Under the pieces are notes generated by a model. It did not search any database. It saw only the letters and a program-made list of their open reading frames with translations, and was not told the origin of the DNA. From assembly GCA_947683625.1 (NCBI GenBank), contig CANTUR010000125.1, positions 1,612,001 through 1,676,000 of the forward strand: a DNA stretch of 64,000 nt, read 5' to 3'. Below, in pieces: positions 1-10,788 of the stretch (its first letter is position 1; the number at the start of each line of letters is the position of its first letter). Origin of the DNA: Mallotus nudiflorus (taxonomy: Eukaryota; Streptophyta; Magnoliopsida; Malpighiales; Euphorbiaceae). The translations under genes were made by a program, and so were the position numbers.

Positions 1-870
1 GCCTAAATTAAATGATTCAGTTTGCGTGGAATTAATGTCAAACATATGCATGAAATGATCATCACAAACAGAATAACCGTTAGGAAACACATCGCACAAA
101 TAAGCAAATTCAGATTTCATTGCATTCACTTTTGAAAAGAAAAGATCGTCAGTTTCAAATAGAGAAGCTAGGGAGACATCAAAGTCATCATAAAAGGTAT
201 CTATGATGGAATTGAGGATGTAGGTTTCAAATTCTAGGTCTTCATTCTGATCATCAATGCCCTTCTGCCCCGAAGTAGCTTCATCCTCTTTAGACTCCTC
301 TTCAGCCAGTACTAGCTCCTCCGTAGGGGCCTTTTTGATAGCGGTTTCCCCGATTTTGTTCATGAATTTAGCAAAAATATCAAATCCTGGGATAACTTCC
401 CCAACCATTAGGAGAGGCTCTAGGGTCCCACTGTATGGTTGTCTAGTGCCTTCTTTTACAAAGGTTTCCCATAGAGTTTTCTTTCTAGTCATAATCTCCT
501 TTCCCTTTTCTTTAGACTGGTTCGACAAACCCCTTTCCTTCCCGACTTCATCAACCTCTTTGAATCCTAACCCGTGCTTTAGAACAGGTACCTTGCTTCC
601 CACAAACTCTGAAGGTCCGCTCTGATTTTTTCCTAACCCCATGCCGGGTAGAAATTTCATATTGTGCATCATTCTCAGAACCCTTTCATCCATCTCATCT
701 TCATAGATCATGCAAACTTCAAAACTAGGGCTAAGGGAAATCTCTTTAGGAATCAAATTCAGTGCGGCTATGGCGACTTCAGTTTCGACTGAGATGGTAA
801 CAATCCTTCCCTCATGTGGAAACTTAACCTTTTGATGGATAGTGGATGGGACGCCACCCAGGGGGTGAAA
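1..870 (-). pseudogene. protease-reverse transcriptase linker with G-patch-like motif
   Basis: Translation of the minus strand gives a long hydrophilic acidic region with a KFLPGMGLGKNQ segment near 620-650, typical of the G-patch-like motif between protease and reverse transcriptase in Ogre/Tat elements. Polymerase motifs are not reached before the edge. Positive-strand open frames here (257-625) are shadows. Confidence 0.55.
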
Positions 871-1665
871 TCATGGCCTTCCTAATAAAATGGCAAAGGT
901 TACCGAGATATCAAGCACATGTAGGTCAACCCAAACTTCTATAGGCCCTGTTCTGACTAACACCCTGAAAGTTCCTTCCATGGATTTCTTGGTGTTATCA
1001 TAAGCCTTGATAACCACCTCAGAAGGCTTTAGGTCGGCTACCGTCAACCCTAGTTTTGGCAGAATCTTCAATGGACACACATTGATGGCAGAACCATTGT
1101 TAACCAACACACAGTAGGTCATCTTCCCTTTTACTTCGGCTTTAATAAATAGAGCTTTATGGTGATCCCTCCCTTCTAGAGGCAGATCGTCATTAGAAAA
1201 TGTTATCCTTCTTTGAGGAGTTTCTGTTAAGGACTGAACCATCTGTTCTGGGGTGGAATCAGTAGAAATTTTTCTTTGGTCTAGTGCCAGGACTAGGGCT
1301 TCCCTGTGATCCCTAGAATGCATGAGTAACTCCCAAACATTGGCAATGGTCTCTCTGCTTTGTTCTACCCCTTTTCCCTTCTCTGCACCTCCTGCCTTTT
1401 TGGGCCCCATCTTGGTAACCTCGGTTCCTTTTTCCTTTTCTTCAACCTTTCCCACAGACTGATTTGGTTCACACCCCTCGCTGTCCCATAGGTCAACTTG
1501 TTCTTTGCTTTCATCATTAGAACTCCATACATCTAAGACTTGTATCTGTAACTCCGTGGGTTGTTTGCTTGTTCTTAAGTTTTCAGGCTCAGTGTGTTGG
1601 GAATTGTGAGAGACATCAATGAAGGAGTTTAGGACTTGTTCTTCTGTTAGGCCAGAGTTGACCAT
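871..1665 (-). pseudogene. retropepsin-like protease region, catalytic Asp lost
   Basis: A 264-codon open frame. The first 150 residues are a hydrophilic linker. The last 110 form the protease, with the flap-like VVIKAYDNTKKSMEGTF segment and the C-terminal ILLGRP motif. The active-site triad, normally D-x-G-S in this family, reads VNNGSA (about 1095-1112): a G-to-A change on the coding strand has turned the catalytic aspartate into asparagine. Protein processing would therefore fail even if the frame were otherwise intact. Confidence 0.75.
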
Positions 1666-2408
1666 TAGAATGGATGGGTTAGGAGGTGGTACATTTTGGG
1701 TAATGGGTTGGTTTGAGTGTTTGGTTTTCTGTTTTCTGGGTCAATGATTTTACCTGAGTCTATCAAATCTTGGATTTCATGCTTTAATTGGGTGCAATTG
1801 TCTGTGTCATGCCTGATGGTCTGGTGGAATTTACAGAAAAGCTTTGGGTTGGCTCTAGGCAAGGGTTGTTGCGAAGGTAAAGGTCGTAGCAGGTTCTTCT
1901 CAATGAGCTTATCGAGGACTTTGGACATAGGACGTCCCAGATTAGAAAATCTCTAGGGTTGTCTGATCACACTGACTTGTACATTACTGCTCAGTGGTCG
2001 AATAGCGTGAATCTGAACGTTACTGCTTGAGCTGGCTCCCTCTTTGCCCCCAGAACCTCTTCTGAAGAACTTCTTCTCTTGAACCAAATCTGATTCTTTC
2101 TAGACCCCAAACCTGTATAATTCTTCAAAATTCATGATCCCCAAATCCCTCAATTTCCTAGACAATATGGGAACACACCCTTCTATTACTAGGACCAATT
2201 GGTCAGACTCAGTAGGCCTGTGCTTCATTAAGGACAACTTTCCCCTCCAACGAGTTAGGTAATCGGCAAAAGGCTTGATAAAGTTCTATTTGGTATTCTG
2301 CAGATCTCTCAAAGACACCTCCAATTGAACATTGAGACCATATTGCTTGACAAAGGCAGCGCATAATTCTTTCTAATCCGACTGAACATGTGATTCTAAG
2401 GTGTAATA
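1665..2408 (-). pseudogene. gag C-terminal part with degenerate zinc knuckle
   Basis: Capsid-like sequence continues through 2408-1930 with at least two stops (for example near 2285 and 2100). An 87-codon open frame (1928-1665) then carries CKFHQTIRHDTDNC followed by an LKHEIQDLIDSG segment. This is the plant gypsy gag knuckle, in which the classic CCHC pattern is reduced to C-x2-H...C. The frame runs directly into the protease frame at 1665 with a change of phase. Confidence 0.65.
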
Positions 2409-3065
2409 CTAACGAATTGGCGCTCCTTCCAATGAAATAGGGAACTGCTTAACAATTTGGCTCTTAGTTAGCTCAGTAGCCTTCATGTATGTTACATATT
2501 GTTTCAAATGCAAATGGGGATCCTCAGCACTAGTATACTTTTTCATGTCTGGGAATTTAAACTTACGAGGCAGCGGTTCATCGCCCTTTTCCAAATTCAG
2601 ATCGTAATCTAAGGGGCCGACCATACCCTTCTCCTTCATCATTACTTGCATCTGGTTCATCACCCTGGTCATATTCTTAGCCCACTCAGTCTGACCCACA
2701 TCCTTAGCTTGGATGATATTTCTTTGATTCACCGGATTGGCCAATACCGTTACATCATCTTCTTCCCTTCCCCTAATCGGTATTTCCTCATTAAGGTCGA
2801 CCGGATCGATTGACGATGCATTGGGTTGCTGTGTTGGCTGACTTTCTCTGATAAGCTTAGTAATCTCCCCCATCATTTCTCTCATCATACCCCGAGTTTC
2901 TATTATTACTTCTTCTTTCCACCATGCCCTAAATGCCTCTGGATCGAATCCTCCTGCCATTCCTAATTCTGAATTTCTGACCAAACAACCTGAACCAGCT
3001 TGGATCCACCCGGCTGAGCTTAAAGGATCTATAGTGCTGTAAAACAGTCGGTTAGAATGATGCAT
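2409..3065 (-). pseudogene. gag N-terminal part of the Ogre-like element
   Basis: An open frame of 218 codons carries the plant gypsy gag signature near its C-terminus: a KFKFPDMKKY segment followed by a DPHLHLKQY motif, where intact relatives have a target-peptide/capsid region. The first 100 residues are acidic and Glu/Met-rich. The frame ends at a stop just after SLEGAPIR, where capsid sequence normally continues with aromatic residues, so gag is truncated here. The likely start is the Met at 3065; a second Met at 2960 precedes a GGFDPEAF segment and could be the real one. A leader of about 800 bases separates it from the primer-binding site. Confidence 0.7.
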
Positions 3066-3863
3066 GACGTGTATGCATGATATGTAAGTCCAATATATTT
3101 AGAAATAAAAAGGTCACACACGAAAAGACATACAAGATCAAAACAAGGAACTTAAACATGTAAACTTCCACCCTTATTTCTCCCACACACGTATTCGATG
3201 GTGAGTATCTTGTCCTAGGATTTTTGGCTTGGGTTTTAATTATCAGCGGGGGATAACAAAACCAACGTATGCAAGAAAACTCTCAAAATGATTCAGGCAA
3301 GTAATGGTTCCTTTAAATAAAGCTTGAGTCCACTTTCTATGAGCCCAGATCCTTAGCACCATAAACTTACTTGTCAAGGCCCATTTGAAATGGGTTATGA
3401 GTAGGCATGAGAGGCCTTTATTAACTAGCTTATTTATAATGGGCTTTGGTTGGACACGAGGGCCCATTTTATTTTGGAATGCTTATTGATGGGCTCGAGA
3501 TTTATTTTAAGGGTCCATTATATGGCATAATACACATGCATGTGGGAAAATTCCTAAGGATAGTTGCTAAGTCATTACATGGGCTTGAGTCTTGGGTAAA
3601 AAGGCTTGGGCTCCCATAACGATATACATCCATATACGTCTCCCCACTAAAGGGTCAAACAATGCGGATTAGTACGTGTCGTGAGTGATAATAATCAAAT
3701 ATTCCACCACCAGGTTAGGTAGCGAAGTACTGACTATTGTCGAGCTTATTTGGGACTGAAGTGCTCATTATGTGCAAAATGTGTAGTGAATGCATAAATT
3801 CAGGAAGAAATAAAAAAATAATTAAAGATGATACAACGCAAAACACTGGAATCAGTTTCTCTA

Positions 3864-3881
3864 TCCTTAGTGGAGTTACCA
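3864..3881 (-). other. primer-binding site
   Basis: On the minus strand the sequence is TGGTAACTCCACTAAGGA, starting one base after the LTR end. It resembles the TGGCGACTCC... site complementary to arginine tRNA used by Ogre-type elements. The match is imperfect, as expected for an old copy. Confidence 0.75.
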
Positions 3882-4752
3882 CTGTAGGCGTCAGGGTTTA
3901 GCGCGCGCCCAAGTGTTTGGCAACCACGGCACTATGTGGGCTCGAGGCCCACCAAGAAATACGATATAGGTCATGGGCCTATTCGGAGATGGAGTCACCA
4001 CTCGGATAAAAGTCGGGACACACTTTACAGCAACTGGATCCCACGGAGGTTCCCAAAAGCTGTCATCAGAGATCGGGTTCGAAAACTAGGTATGAGTGTT
4101 TGAATGCTCACCCAACCTTGCGGTTGGCCTCCGTTTGTGTTTCGCATTTTATTACCGTTTAATTATTTAATTATTTCCTCATTTACCACGCGTAATGAAA
4201 TTGCCTTCGGATAATTGTCGGATTTTATAATTAAGTCCAAGTTTGCACATTAGTCCAGTTTCATGCCTTTAGGTCCCAACATTCAAAAAACACAGTAAAT
4301 AAAATAAATAATAATTTACAACCATACATTCAAAATTAAAAAGGGAAGGGATTAAGGATTACAATGCTTTTTAACTAAATAAACTAATAGTATACAGAAA
4401 ATAAATAAGACATATACCGAAAATAAACTATTAAAACAACATAAAAGCGGCAATATACAAAGGGTAACTAGCAAAAGTGACTACTTGATGACAGAAATTA
4501 TCAAGTAATTCCTGCAAATAACACACGGTTAGCCTTTCTTTTTACAAAAAAATGAATCACATGTAACGACATTTACAAAGAGGTTCTATAAAGAGGTTTT
4601 CACATTATAAACTAAAGAAAGCATCAAATAATCAAGATAATCACCATAATGCAATCATACAGACATACTTAAGGTCAAAAAGGGGACATATTAAAGCAGG
4701 CGTCATTGCAAATAAACAACAAAACAAAGCAAGAAATGGGTTAACCCTGTCA

Positions 4753-4962
4753 ATGAGGCGGTCGCCTTATTGAGATGAGGCGATCACCTCATTGAAGAGG
4801 CGACGCCTCATCAATAGGGCTCTTACAGACCCGAAGTAAAATAGGTAACACACACACAAAAGATAGGCTCCCTGAGGGCCTGTCGATGGGGTGATCGCCT
4901 CATTGATGAGGCGATCGTCTCATTGAGATGACGTGATGCCTCTGCGAAGAGGCGTCGCCTGA
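4753..4962. repeat. palindromic GAGGCGATCGCCTC-type repeats inside the LTR
   Basis: Several imperfect copies of a palindrome built on GGCGATCGCC alternate with CTCATTGA spacers (4753-4820 and 4884-4962). They are much more GC-rich than the surrounding LTR. A second cluster lies at 5614-5700 near the other LTR end. I see no comparable GC-rich cluster in the solo LTR at 47960-49997, which keeps only a faint trace. Confidence 0.8.
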
Positions 4963-5613
4963 CCACCAGGCCGACTCTGACTCCCAAAACGTACAGACTT
5001 CTACTCTAAGTAACCAAAACATGCATATACATACTCTACACTCATCATACTATGACTACATGCAAAAACATTCAAAAATCCATCCATAAGGTGAGATATC
5101 AAGCATGACACACTAGAGATAAACCTAAAATGTACTAATAGCTCAATTACATATAAGCAAGAATACACAAAATGATGGACATATCAAGTTTAAGTGCAGG
5201 TTTTATACCAAAATAAGAGACCCTCAGAGCTGCTTTGATTGAAATCCTTAATAGGATGTAGTATCTCTCTTTGACACAAGTTTCTTCCCTCTTCTCTTGT
5301 GGAAAAGTGGACCTCCTCTCCTTTCTCTGGACGTTTTCTTCCTTCTCCTCTTTCTTTCCTTTTCTCTCCTTTTTTTTTAGAGCTTCCCCTCCTCTTTTTT
5401 CTCCTCTTTTCCTTCTTCTCTCTCTCTTTTCCCTTTTATCCCTTAGCTTTCCCATCCCCCTAAACCTCCTAGCCCATCATGAGCTCTCCTAGCCTTTTGT
5501 CCTTTTTCCAAAAGTCTTTTCCTCATGCAAGGAGAAAGTCTAGAGAGTGGGGCCCACACCACTTGATTGTTATGATTGCAGCTGCATTAAATGCAGTTGC
5601 ACGTGGGCTGTCA

Positions 5614-5700
5614 TAGAGGCGACGCGTCATCGATGAGGCGATCGCCCCATTGGCAGCTGCCAAAGAGGCAATCGCCTTATTGCACTGAGGTGATGCCTCT
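5614..5700. repeat. second palindromic GATCGCC cluster in the LTR
   Basis: Copies of GATGAGGCGATCGCCCCATT and related units, homologous to the cluster at 4753-4962. They lie about 230-320 bases inside the start of the LTR as read on the element's own strand. Confidence 0.75.
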
Positions 5701-5932
5701 TGGGCCCGGGCCTACGCTGGGCCAAGTGGGCTCGGGCCGAAATTGGATAGTTGGGCTCAATTTTGGGTTTTCCAGGCTTCTGGGTTTTCAAGTCCACTTT
5801 CCATTTAGAGATTCAGGCTTCGTTCTCATATCCAAGTTTCACATTCTCATCATTGGGCTTGACAACTGGCCGATTAAACTGAACATCCCTAATTCATCCC
5901 CTAACATGGGCCGACCGAACCGGGTGTGTACA

Positions 5933-6994
5933 ATTCTCTTTATGAATATTCTTTTTATAACATGCTTAGAAATTAAAAACTTGAATCCCTGTGAATTCAA
6001 AATGCTATGTAGTGAGATTTTTTTTTTTTTCTATAGAAGGTGAAGTACCATTTCTCTATTAAATCCAAAATTTGGTACTCTTTTTAAAAGATATATCTTT
6101 TAACGGCAAGATAAATAATATCTAAACTTCGATTGTGAGAATAGTTTCTATATCATACGTCTATTTGGTTCATACTAAAAAAATTTTGAAATTTTTTTGA
6201 TATTCTTGCTGCTTGATATATGCTTTCTCATGAAAAAAATTATCTGCAACTCAAGAGAATGACACAAGGACACAGACAAATCCACTTCAAAGCACTATGT
6301 TTGCATGAGTCTTCCTTTTTTTTTTTTTCTTTTCTTTTTTCTTTTCACACTTCCTTGCAAGATTTAAGTTTCCATAGCTAGATAAAGGCAATATTCAATA
6401 ATCCTCTCTTCGCTGTATTCGATTCTCTCAAATTTCTTAAAAAGTTATATTGTTACTGATTATTCTAAACTAATTATTTAATATAATCTCACTTTAAAAA
6501 TAAGAAAAATTAACATTAAATATTTTAAAGTGTTAAAGTTAAACTCATTAACCTATTTGAATAGTTTGAAGCTTCAATTCAAACTCGACTCAATTAGTTT
6601 TTCGAATCAATTTTAAGTAGCTCGCAAATCACAATATCTACAATTTTTACATAATTGTTAAATTTGGTTCAATGCTAAAATGAAATATAAATATTTGGTT
6701 ATCGCATTACATTTATCAAATCTAGAGCATTGCCGTCTAGATGCATACCAATTTGGAATACAAAGCATTTACTTTTACATAAAATTTATTCAACACAAAC
6801 GTCCACCAGTCTCATAGTATAAATTAGCATACAAATGAGATTGGATCCTAAGCATTTCGCATTTTCTAGCTCTTGAACATGACATACACACAACACATAA
6901 ACACATGCAAGTACAAGACGTTTAGAGATTAAGGAAACAACTAGACAATGAAGCCTTCTTCTTGGATTCTGCAATTTTAGCTAACTAGCTATAG
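5933..6994. other. AT-rich spacer downstream of the BURP gene
   Basis: No coding region is supported. The part 6090-6530 belongs to the tandem segment described separately. The stretch 6786-6974 directly follows the BURP stop and is probably its 3' UTR; the short minus-strand open frame there has no recognisable family. Confidence 0.6.
6090..6530. repeat. tandem segment, copy A, first part
   Basis: Homologous to 12480-12760 and 29700-29940: shared blocks include CTTCCTTGCAAGAT, a stretch ending AATCCTCTCTTC, and the AATATAATC(T/C)CACT region. Copy A has an insertion of about 100 bases (6235-6330). Its homology stops near 6510, before the Pol III promoter elements seen in the other two copies. 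Confidence 0.7.
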
Positions 6995-8534
6995 CTAGTT
7001 TGGGATCCAGACAAGCGTATCAAGGTTGAGAAAGTGGCAAATTGCTGGCCCGGGCTTAACATTAAGCTCTTTAAATGCATAGTGCTCAGGGTTCCAAGAT
7101 GATGAATCCATGTGACAAATTGCTACAGCTTGAACTTGATGGCCGTCAGAACCCATTAGTGGAACCATATAAGCCTTGGAAGGACTAATCTCATGGCAAA
7201 TAAACAATGCATACGCATATGCATACACTTCCTTGTGACAAATTACCTGTTTGTTTGCAATCATTTTGATTCCTTGCAAAATGGTGTACTCTTGCTCCTT
7301 GTTGCCACTTCCTGTTTCCACCTCAGACGACAGTACCTTCACTCTGTTCCCAAGCTTTGCAACCACAAAATCAACTAAAGATTCTAATGATGTAGCACAA
7401 TACCTCTCTTCTCCCTTAACATTTGGTACTTCACAATCTTGAATCGCTCTCTTAATGGTCTCGGCTTGTACCGTTTCAGGTTTTACTGAAAGCTGGCTTA
7501 AAATTTCTTCCAGCTTGTCGCTTGAAAAGGGTATGGAATCCGCGACTTGATGAGGTAAGAAACGAGCTCTATAGCCTGAATCATCAGTACAAAACCGGAG
7601 TCTCATTCTTACACCTGCATGGAGATCATTGTATAAAAAGAATATGGTCTCATTCAAAATAGCATCATTTTCGTCAAACTCTCTGCTTGCCTCCCTATAA
7701 CCAGTTTTTACAACTTCACTTGCTTTATTGTAACCAGTTTTTACAATGTCGCTTGCTGTACTGTAACCGGTTTTGATGATGTCGCTTTTGCTTGCTTTAC
7801 TATAACCAGTTTTTACAACGTCCCTTGCTGTACTGTAACCGGTTTTGATGATGTGAGCTCTGCTTGCTTTACTGTAGCCGGTTTTGATGATGTCAGTTCT
7901 GCTTGATTTACTGTAGCCCGTTTTTACAACATCACTCGCTGTACTGTACCCAGTTTTGATGATGTCACTCTCGCTTGCTTTACTATAACCAGTTTTGATG
8001 ATGTCACTTCTGATTGCTTTACTGTAACCGGTTTTTACGGCCTCGCTTGCTTTACTGTAACCAGTTTTAATGATGTCGCTTGCTAGGCTGTAACCGGTTT
8101 TTATTATATTGGTACTCGACAGTGTGCTGGTATCTGAGGTGGGATGGTTTCCTGCGTCTGATATATATTTGTATGGTATTTATATATGTATATATTAAAG
8201 GGAGCAACTGGGTATTAATCAAGAATTTTAGTTAAAAAAAAATTGGTATACCTGCAAGCGGTAGAAGTTGCTGAAGAGCAGTTGGCATTGAAGTGTATGG
8301 CAACATTGATTGCCAGTGCACCTCAGGTGGTGGTGGTGATGAAGCATGGCTTCGAAGAACAAGCTGTCGTGAAGTTGATCAAAGAATCATCAGCTTTTCT
8401 TGCATTATCATAATTTAAAAAAAAAAAAAAAAACAATATAAAGGAACCACATATTATATGATCAAGAGATGATTGACAGATGAATGATTGCTTACACAAA
8501 GTAAGGCAAAGATGGGAAGGATGTGAAACTCCAT
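6995..8534 (-). CDS. BURP-domain secreted protein with 12 KTGY repeats (RD22/USP-like)
   Basis: Three exons: 8534-8496, 8363-8252 and 8157-6995, with GT/AG borders, total 1,314 nt giving 437 residues. The first exon starts MEFHILPIFALLC, the beginning of a signal peptide of about 20 residues. Next comes a proline-rich PPPPEVHW segment and the SMLPYTSMPTALQQLL motif typical of the region after the signal peptide in BURP proteins. Residues about 65-205 are twelve tandem 11-13-residue units of the form (D/E)(I/V)(I/V)KTGYSxAS. The C-terminal BURP domain (about 218-437) has four CH dipeptides near 357, 371, 398 and 424 and the final Trp at 434, with spacings 12, 25, 24 and 8; the family norm for the first spacing is 10. 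BURP proteins are plant cell-wall or apoplastic proteins, some induced by stress. The exact role here is unknown. The signal peptide and frame-preserving splicing indicate an intact gene. Confidence 0.92.
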
Positions 8535-8617
8535 TAATGAATTAAGCTGCCAACTCCTGCATAGATATATCTACTTACTGAATGTAATGTAATGTGTGCA
8601 TCCAGGGTAGAGCTAGC

Positions 8618-8629
8618 ACATATATATAG
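8618..8629 (-). promoter_or_regulatory. probable TATA box of the BURP gene
   Basis: CTATATATATGT on the minus strand, about 85-95 bases upstream of the start codon at 8534. This fits a plant gene with a 5' UTR of roughly 50-60 bases. AT-rich context lowers certainty. Confidence 0.45.
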
Positions 8630-8760
8630 TGGAAATATTCTTCTTTTTATTATTCTTGAAATAAATATTATTTATTGGACTCTACCACACCAATTATTTG
8701 GTTCACATCAACTTGTTAGAATTTTTGTGATGGGTATTATATGTAAAATTATGGATGGGC

Positions 8761-8762
8761 AA

Positions 8763-8801
<39 letters not shown>

Positions 8802-8802
8802 A
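8761..8802. repeat. (TAAA)n microsatellite
   Basis: Ten uninterrupted AAAT/TAAA units followed by a short AT run. Confidence 0.95.
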
Positions 8803-9270
8803 TATATATATTATTTGATTATTTTAAGATATAAATAAAATAAAATAATTTCAATATATTAATTAAACAGTTTTAATAAAATAGAAATCATAAATTAATT
8901 AATTAATTTTTAGAAAATAAAAACTTATCTACTTTTAGTTTTTACTCTATATTTTTGTATAAGGATGTCACATGATTATAAAATTAATTTAATGGATATA
9001 TTTTTAATCTACATATATTAAAAACTAAGTTTCAAAGTCATTAAACTCAAATTTTGACACGTGTTCATCTGATAATTTAGTAATCACCTCTAAATAATTA
9101 TATATTAAACTCTAAAAATTTATAATATAAAAATATATATACTTTTTAAAAAAATCTAAATGTTATAATTGAAATAAAAATTTTCAAATTATTTTAAGTA
9201 TTATAATTGAAATAAAATTATTTAAATTTGATGAGTTACTTTTAGGTTAAATAACTAATATTCTTTATCA

Positions 9271-9356
<86 letters not shown>
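9271..9356. repeat. compound (ATT)n(AT)n microsatellite
   Basis: About ten ATT units run directly into about 28 AT units, probably highly length-variable. Confidence 0.95.
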
Positions 9357-9358
<2 letters not shown>

Positions 9359-10743
9359 TTTTTTTCTCTTTAATATTGTTTTATTCGCTGTTAGTTTTCG
9401 AATTACTTTTTTTCGCATATGAAAATCAGATTTCAGGTAAACAACATACATTTTTTTTTTCATTTTCTTAATATTTTACATAATTATTGCTTGAAGTTCA
9501 TAATATCATTTTGTCAGATGACTTTTTAGTTTTTTTTTAAACTCAATTAGCTTAATTTTTTTTTTTACAGTGATAGCGAACTTTCAAGTGATACTAAAGG
9601 GATTTGCGATTTATGGTATTTTTAATGATCTATTATTCTCTATTTTCAATATTCTATACTAAATTTTGTTTGTTTAGACTTTCTAATGTAAGTTTGCCCC
9701 TTCATTCTTTTAATACTCTTTAATGTCAATGCTATATTTTCTGATTTATTTTTACGTGAAAATTTAAGATTACAATATTATTGATAATCTATTGGATTAG
9801 ATTGATATATATTAATATTACTTTATTTCAGCTATTTTTTAAAATTCAGAAAAATCTTGAGACATGCTTCCTATAAAAATCACATCAAGAATATTAATTT
9901 TTTATTTATAAAAATAATTATAAACAGCACATGCAACATTAGAATTTTGTTAAAAATAAAATTAGATGATAAAAAAGTTATTTAAATTAAACAACAATAT
10001 TTTCACTATTATATAATTAAAGCAATTAATTAAAATAGTTTTGTGATATGTAATATTTTTAAAAAAGTATAAAATTAAAAATTAAAAATATTTAACTAAT
10101 TTATAACTCATTTTATTAATATATTTAAGTTATTTTATTTTTTATTTTAAAATAATTAAAAATATATTAATTTATACGATAAATAATTTTTATTATTGAA
10201 AAACTATTTAAGTAATTTACAACTTTTATTTTATTAAACATAATTTAATTTATGTATTTAAATTATTTTATTTTTTAAAATAATTATATATAACTATGTT
10301 GTCCGATAAGTTATACAAATTATAGGGTTATTATGTTTTCAAATACAAAAGAAGAAAAATAAATAAAAATAGAGATGCTATTTAAGAATCCCATCACGTT
10401 TCTTAAATAATTAATTAAAATGTATACTTCAAAATTCAACACACATTGATTAAATTGATTAAATAAAATGATATAACAATATCAAATTGTTTAAATAAAA
10501 TGATACAATAAGATAATGGTTATCATCAAGCCTTGGTTCAAGTGTCTCATCCTTTATAATCAACATTATCTTTACTCAAAGAAAAAAATTTTCTATTTAT
10601 TTCTGCTTTTTTCTTACTTTTCAAAAATTTTTAGGTGTTGTCTCTTATGTAACCAAAAAAAAAAATCTCATTCATCAATTATCAATTATTAAAACACTTG
10701 CTGAAATTCTTTTACTTTTCAAAAGGAATCTTTAAGTGTTGTC

Positions 10744-10747
<4 letters not shown>

Positions 10748-10785
<38 letters not shown>
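10748..10785. repeat. (AT)n microsatellite
   Basis: About 19 AT units. The homologous place in copy B (near 27560) lacks it. Confidence 0.95.

Positions 10786-10788
<3 letters not shown>

Larger units (their letters stand above)
1..5932 (-). mobile_element. Ogre/Tat-like Ty3/gypsy retrotransposon, 5' part (continues past the left edge)
   Basis: Read on the minus strand the order is 5' LTR (5932 to 3883), primer-binding site, gag, zinc knuckle, protease and a linker, which is the gypsy order. Reverse transcriptase and integrase would lie left of base 1. A G-patch-like MGLGK motif after the protease (near 620-650) and an arginine-tRNA-type primer-binding site point to the Ogre/Tat branch; that placement is family knowledge plus inference. 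The LTR has TG...CA ends and the outer flank at 5933-5937 reads ATTCT. The second target duplication is outside the window. Gag and protease are broken by stops and frame changes, so this copy is not autonomous. Confidence 0.85.
3883..5932 (-). repeat. 5' LTR of the Ogre-like element (2,050 bp)
   Basis: On the minus strand it begins TGTACACACC at 5932 and ends GCCTACA at 3883, one base before the primer-binding site. A diverged solo copy of nearly the same length (2,038 bp) lies at 47960-49997. The two share the gag-proximal end (3883-4150 against 47960-48240) and the pyrimidine-rich stretch near 5280-5460. The ORF-like purine-rich stretch at 5147-5455 on the minus strand is low-complexity and not a gene. 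Confidence 0.85.

Noticed and set aside
5147..5492. Lys/Glu-rich protein (minus) or Phe/Ser-rich protein (plus) at 5.1-5.5 kb
   Set aside because: A polypurine/polypyrimidine stretch within the LTR, with a similar one in the solo LTR at 49474-49704; no real coding signal.
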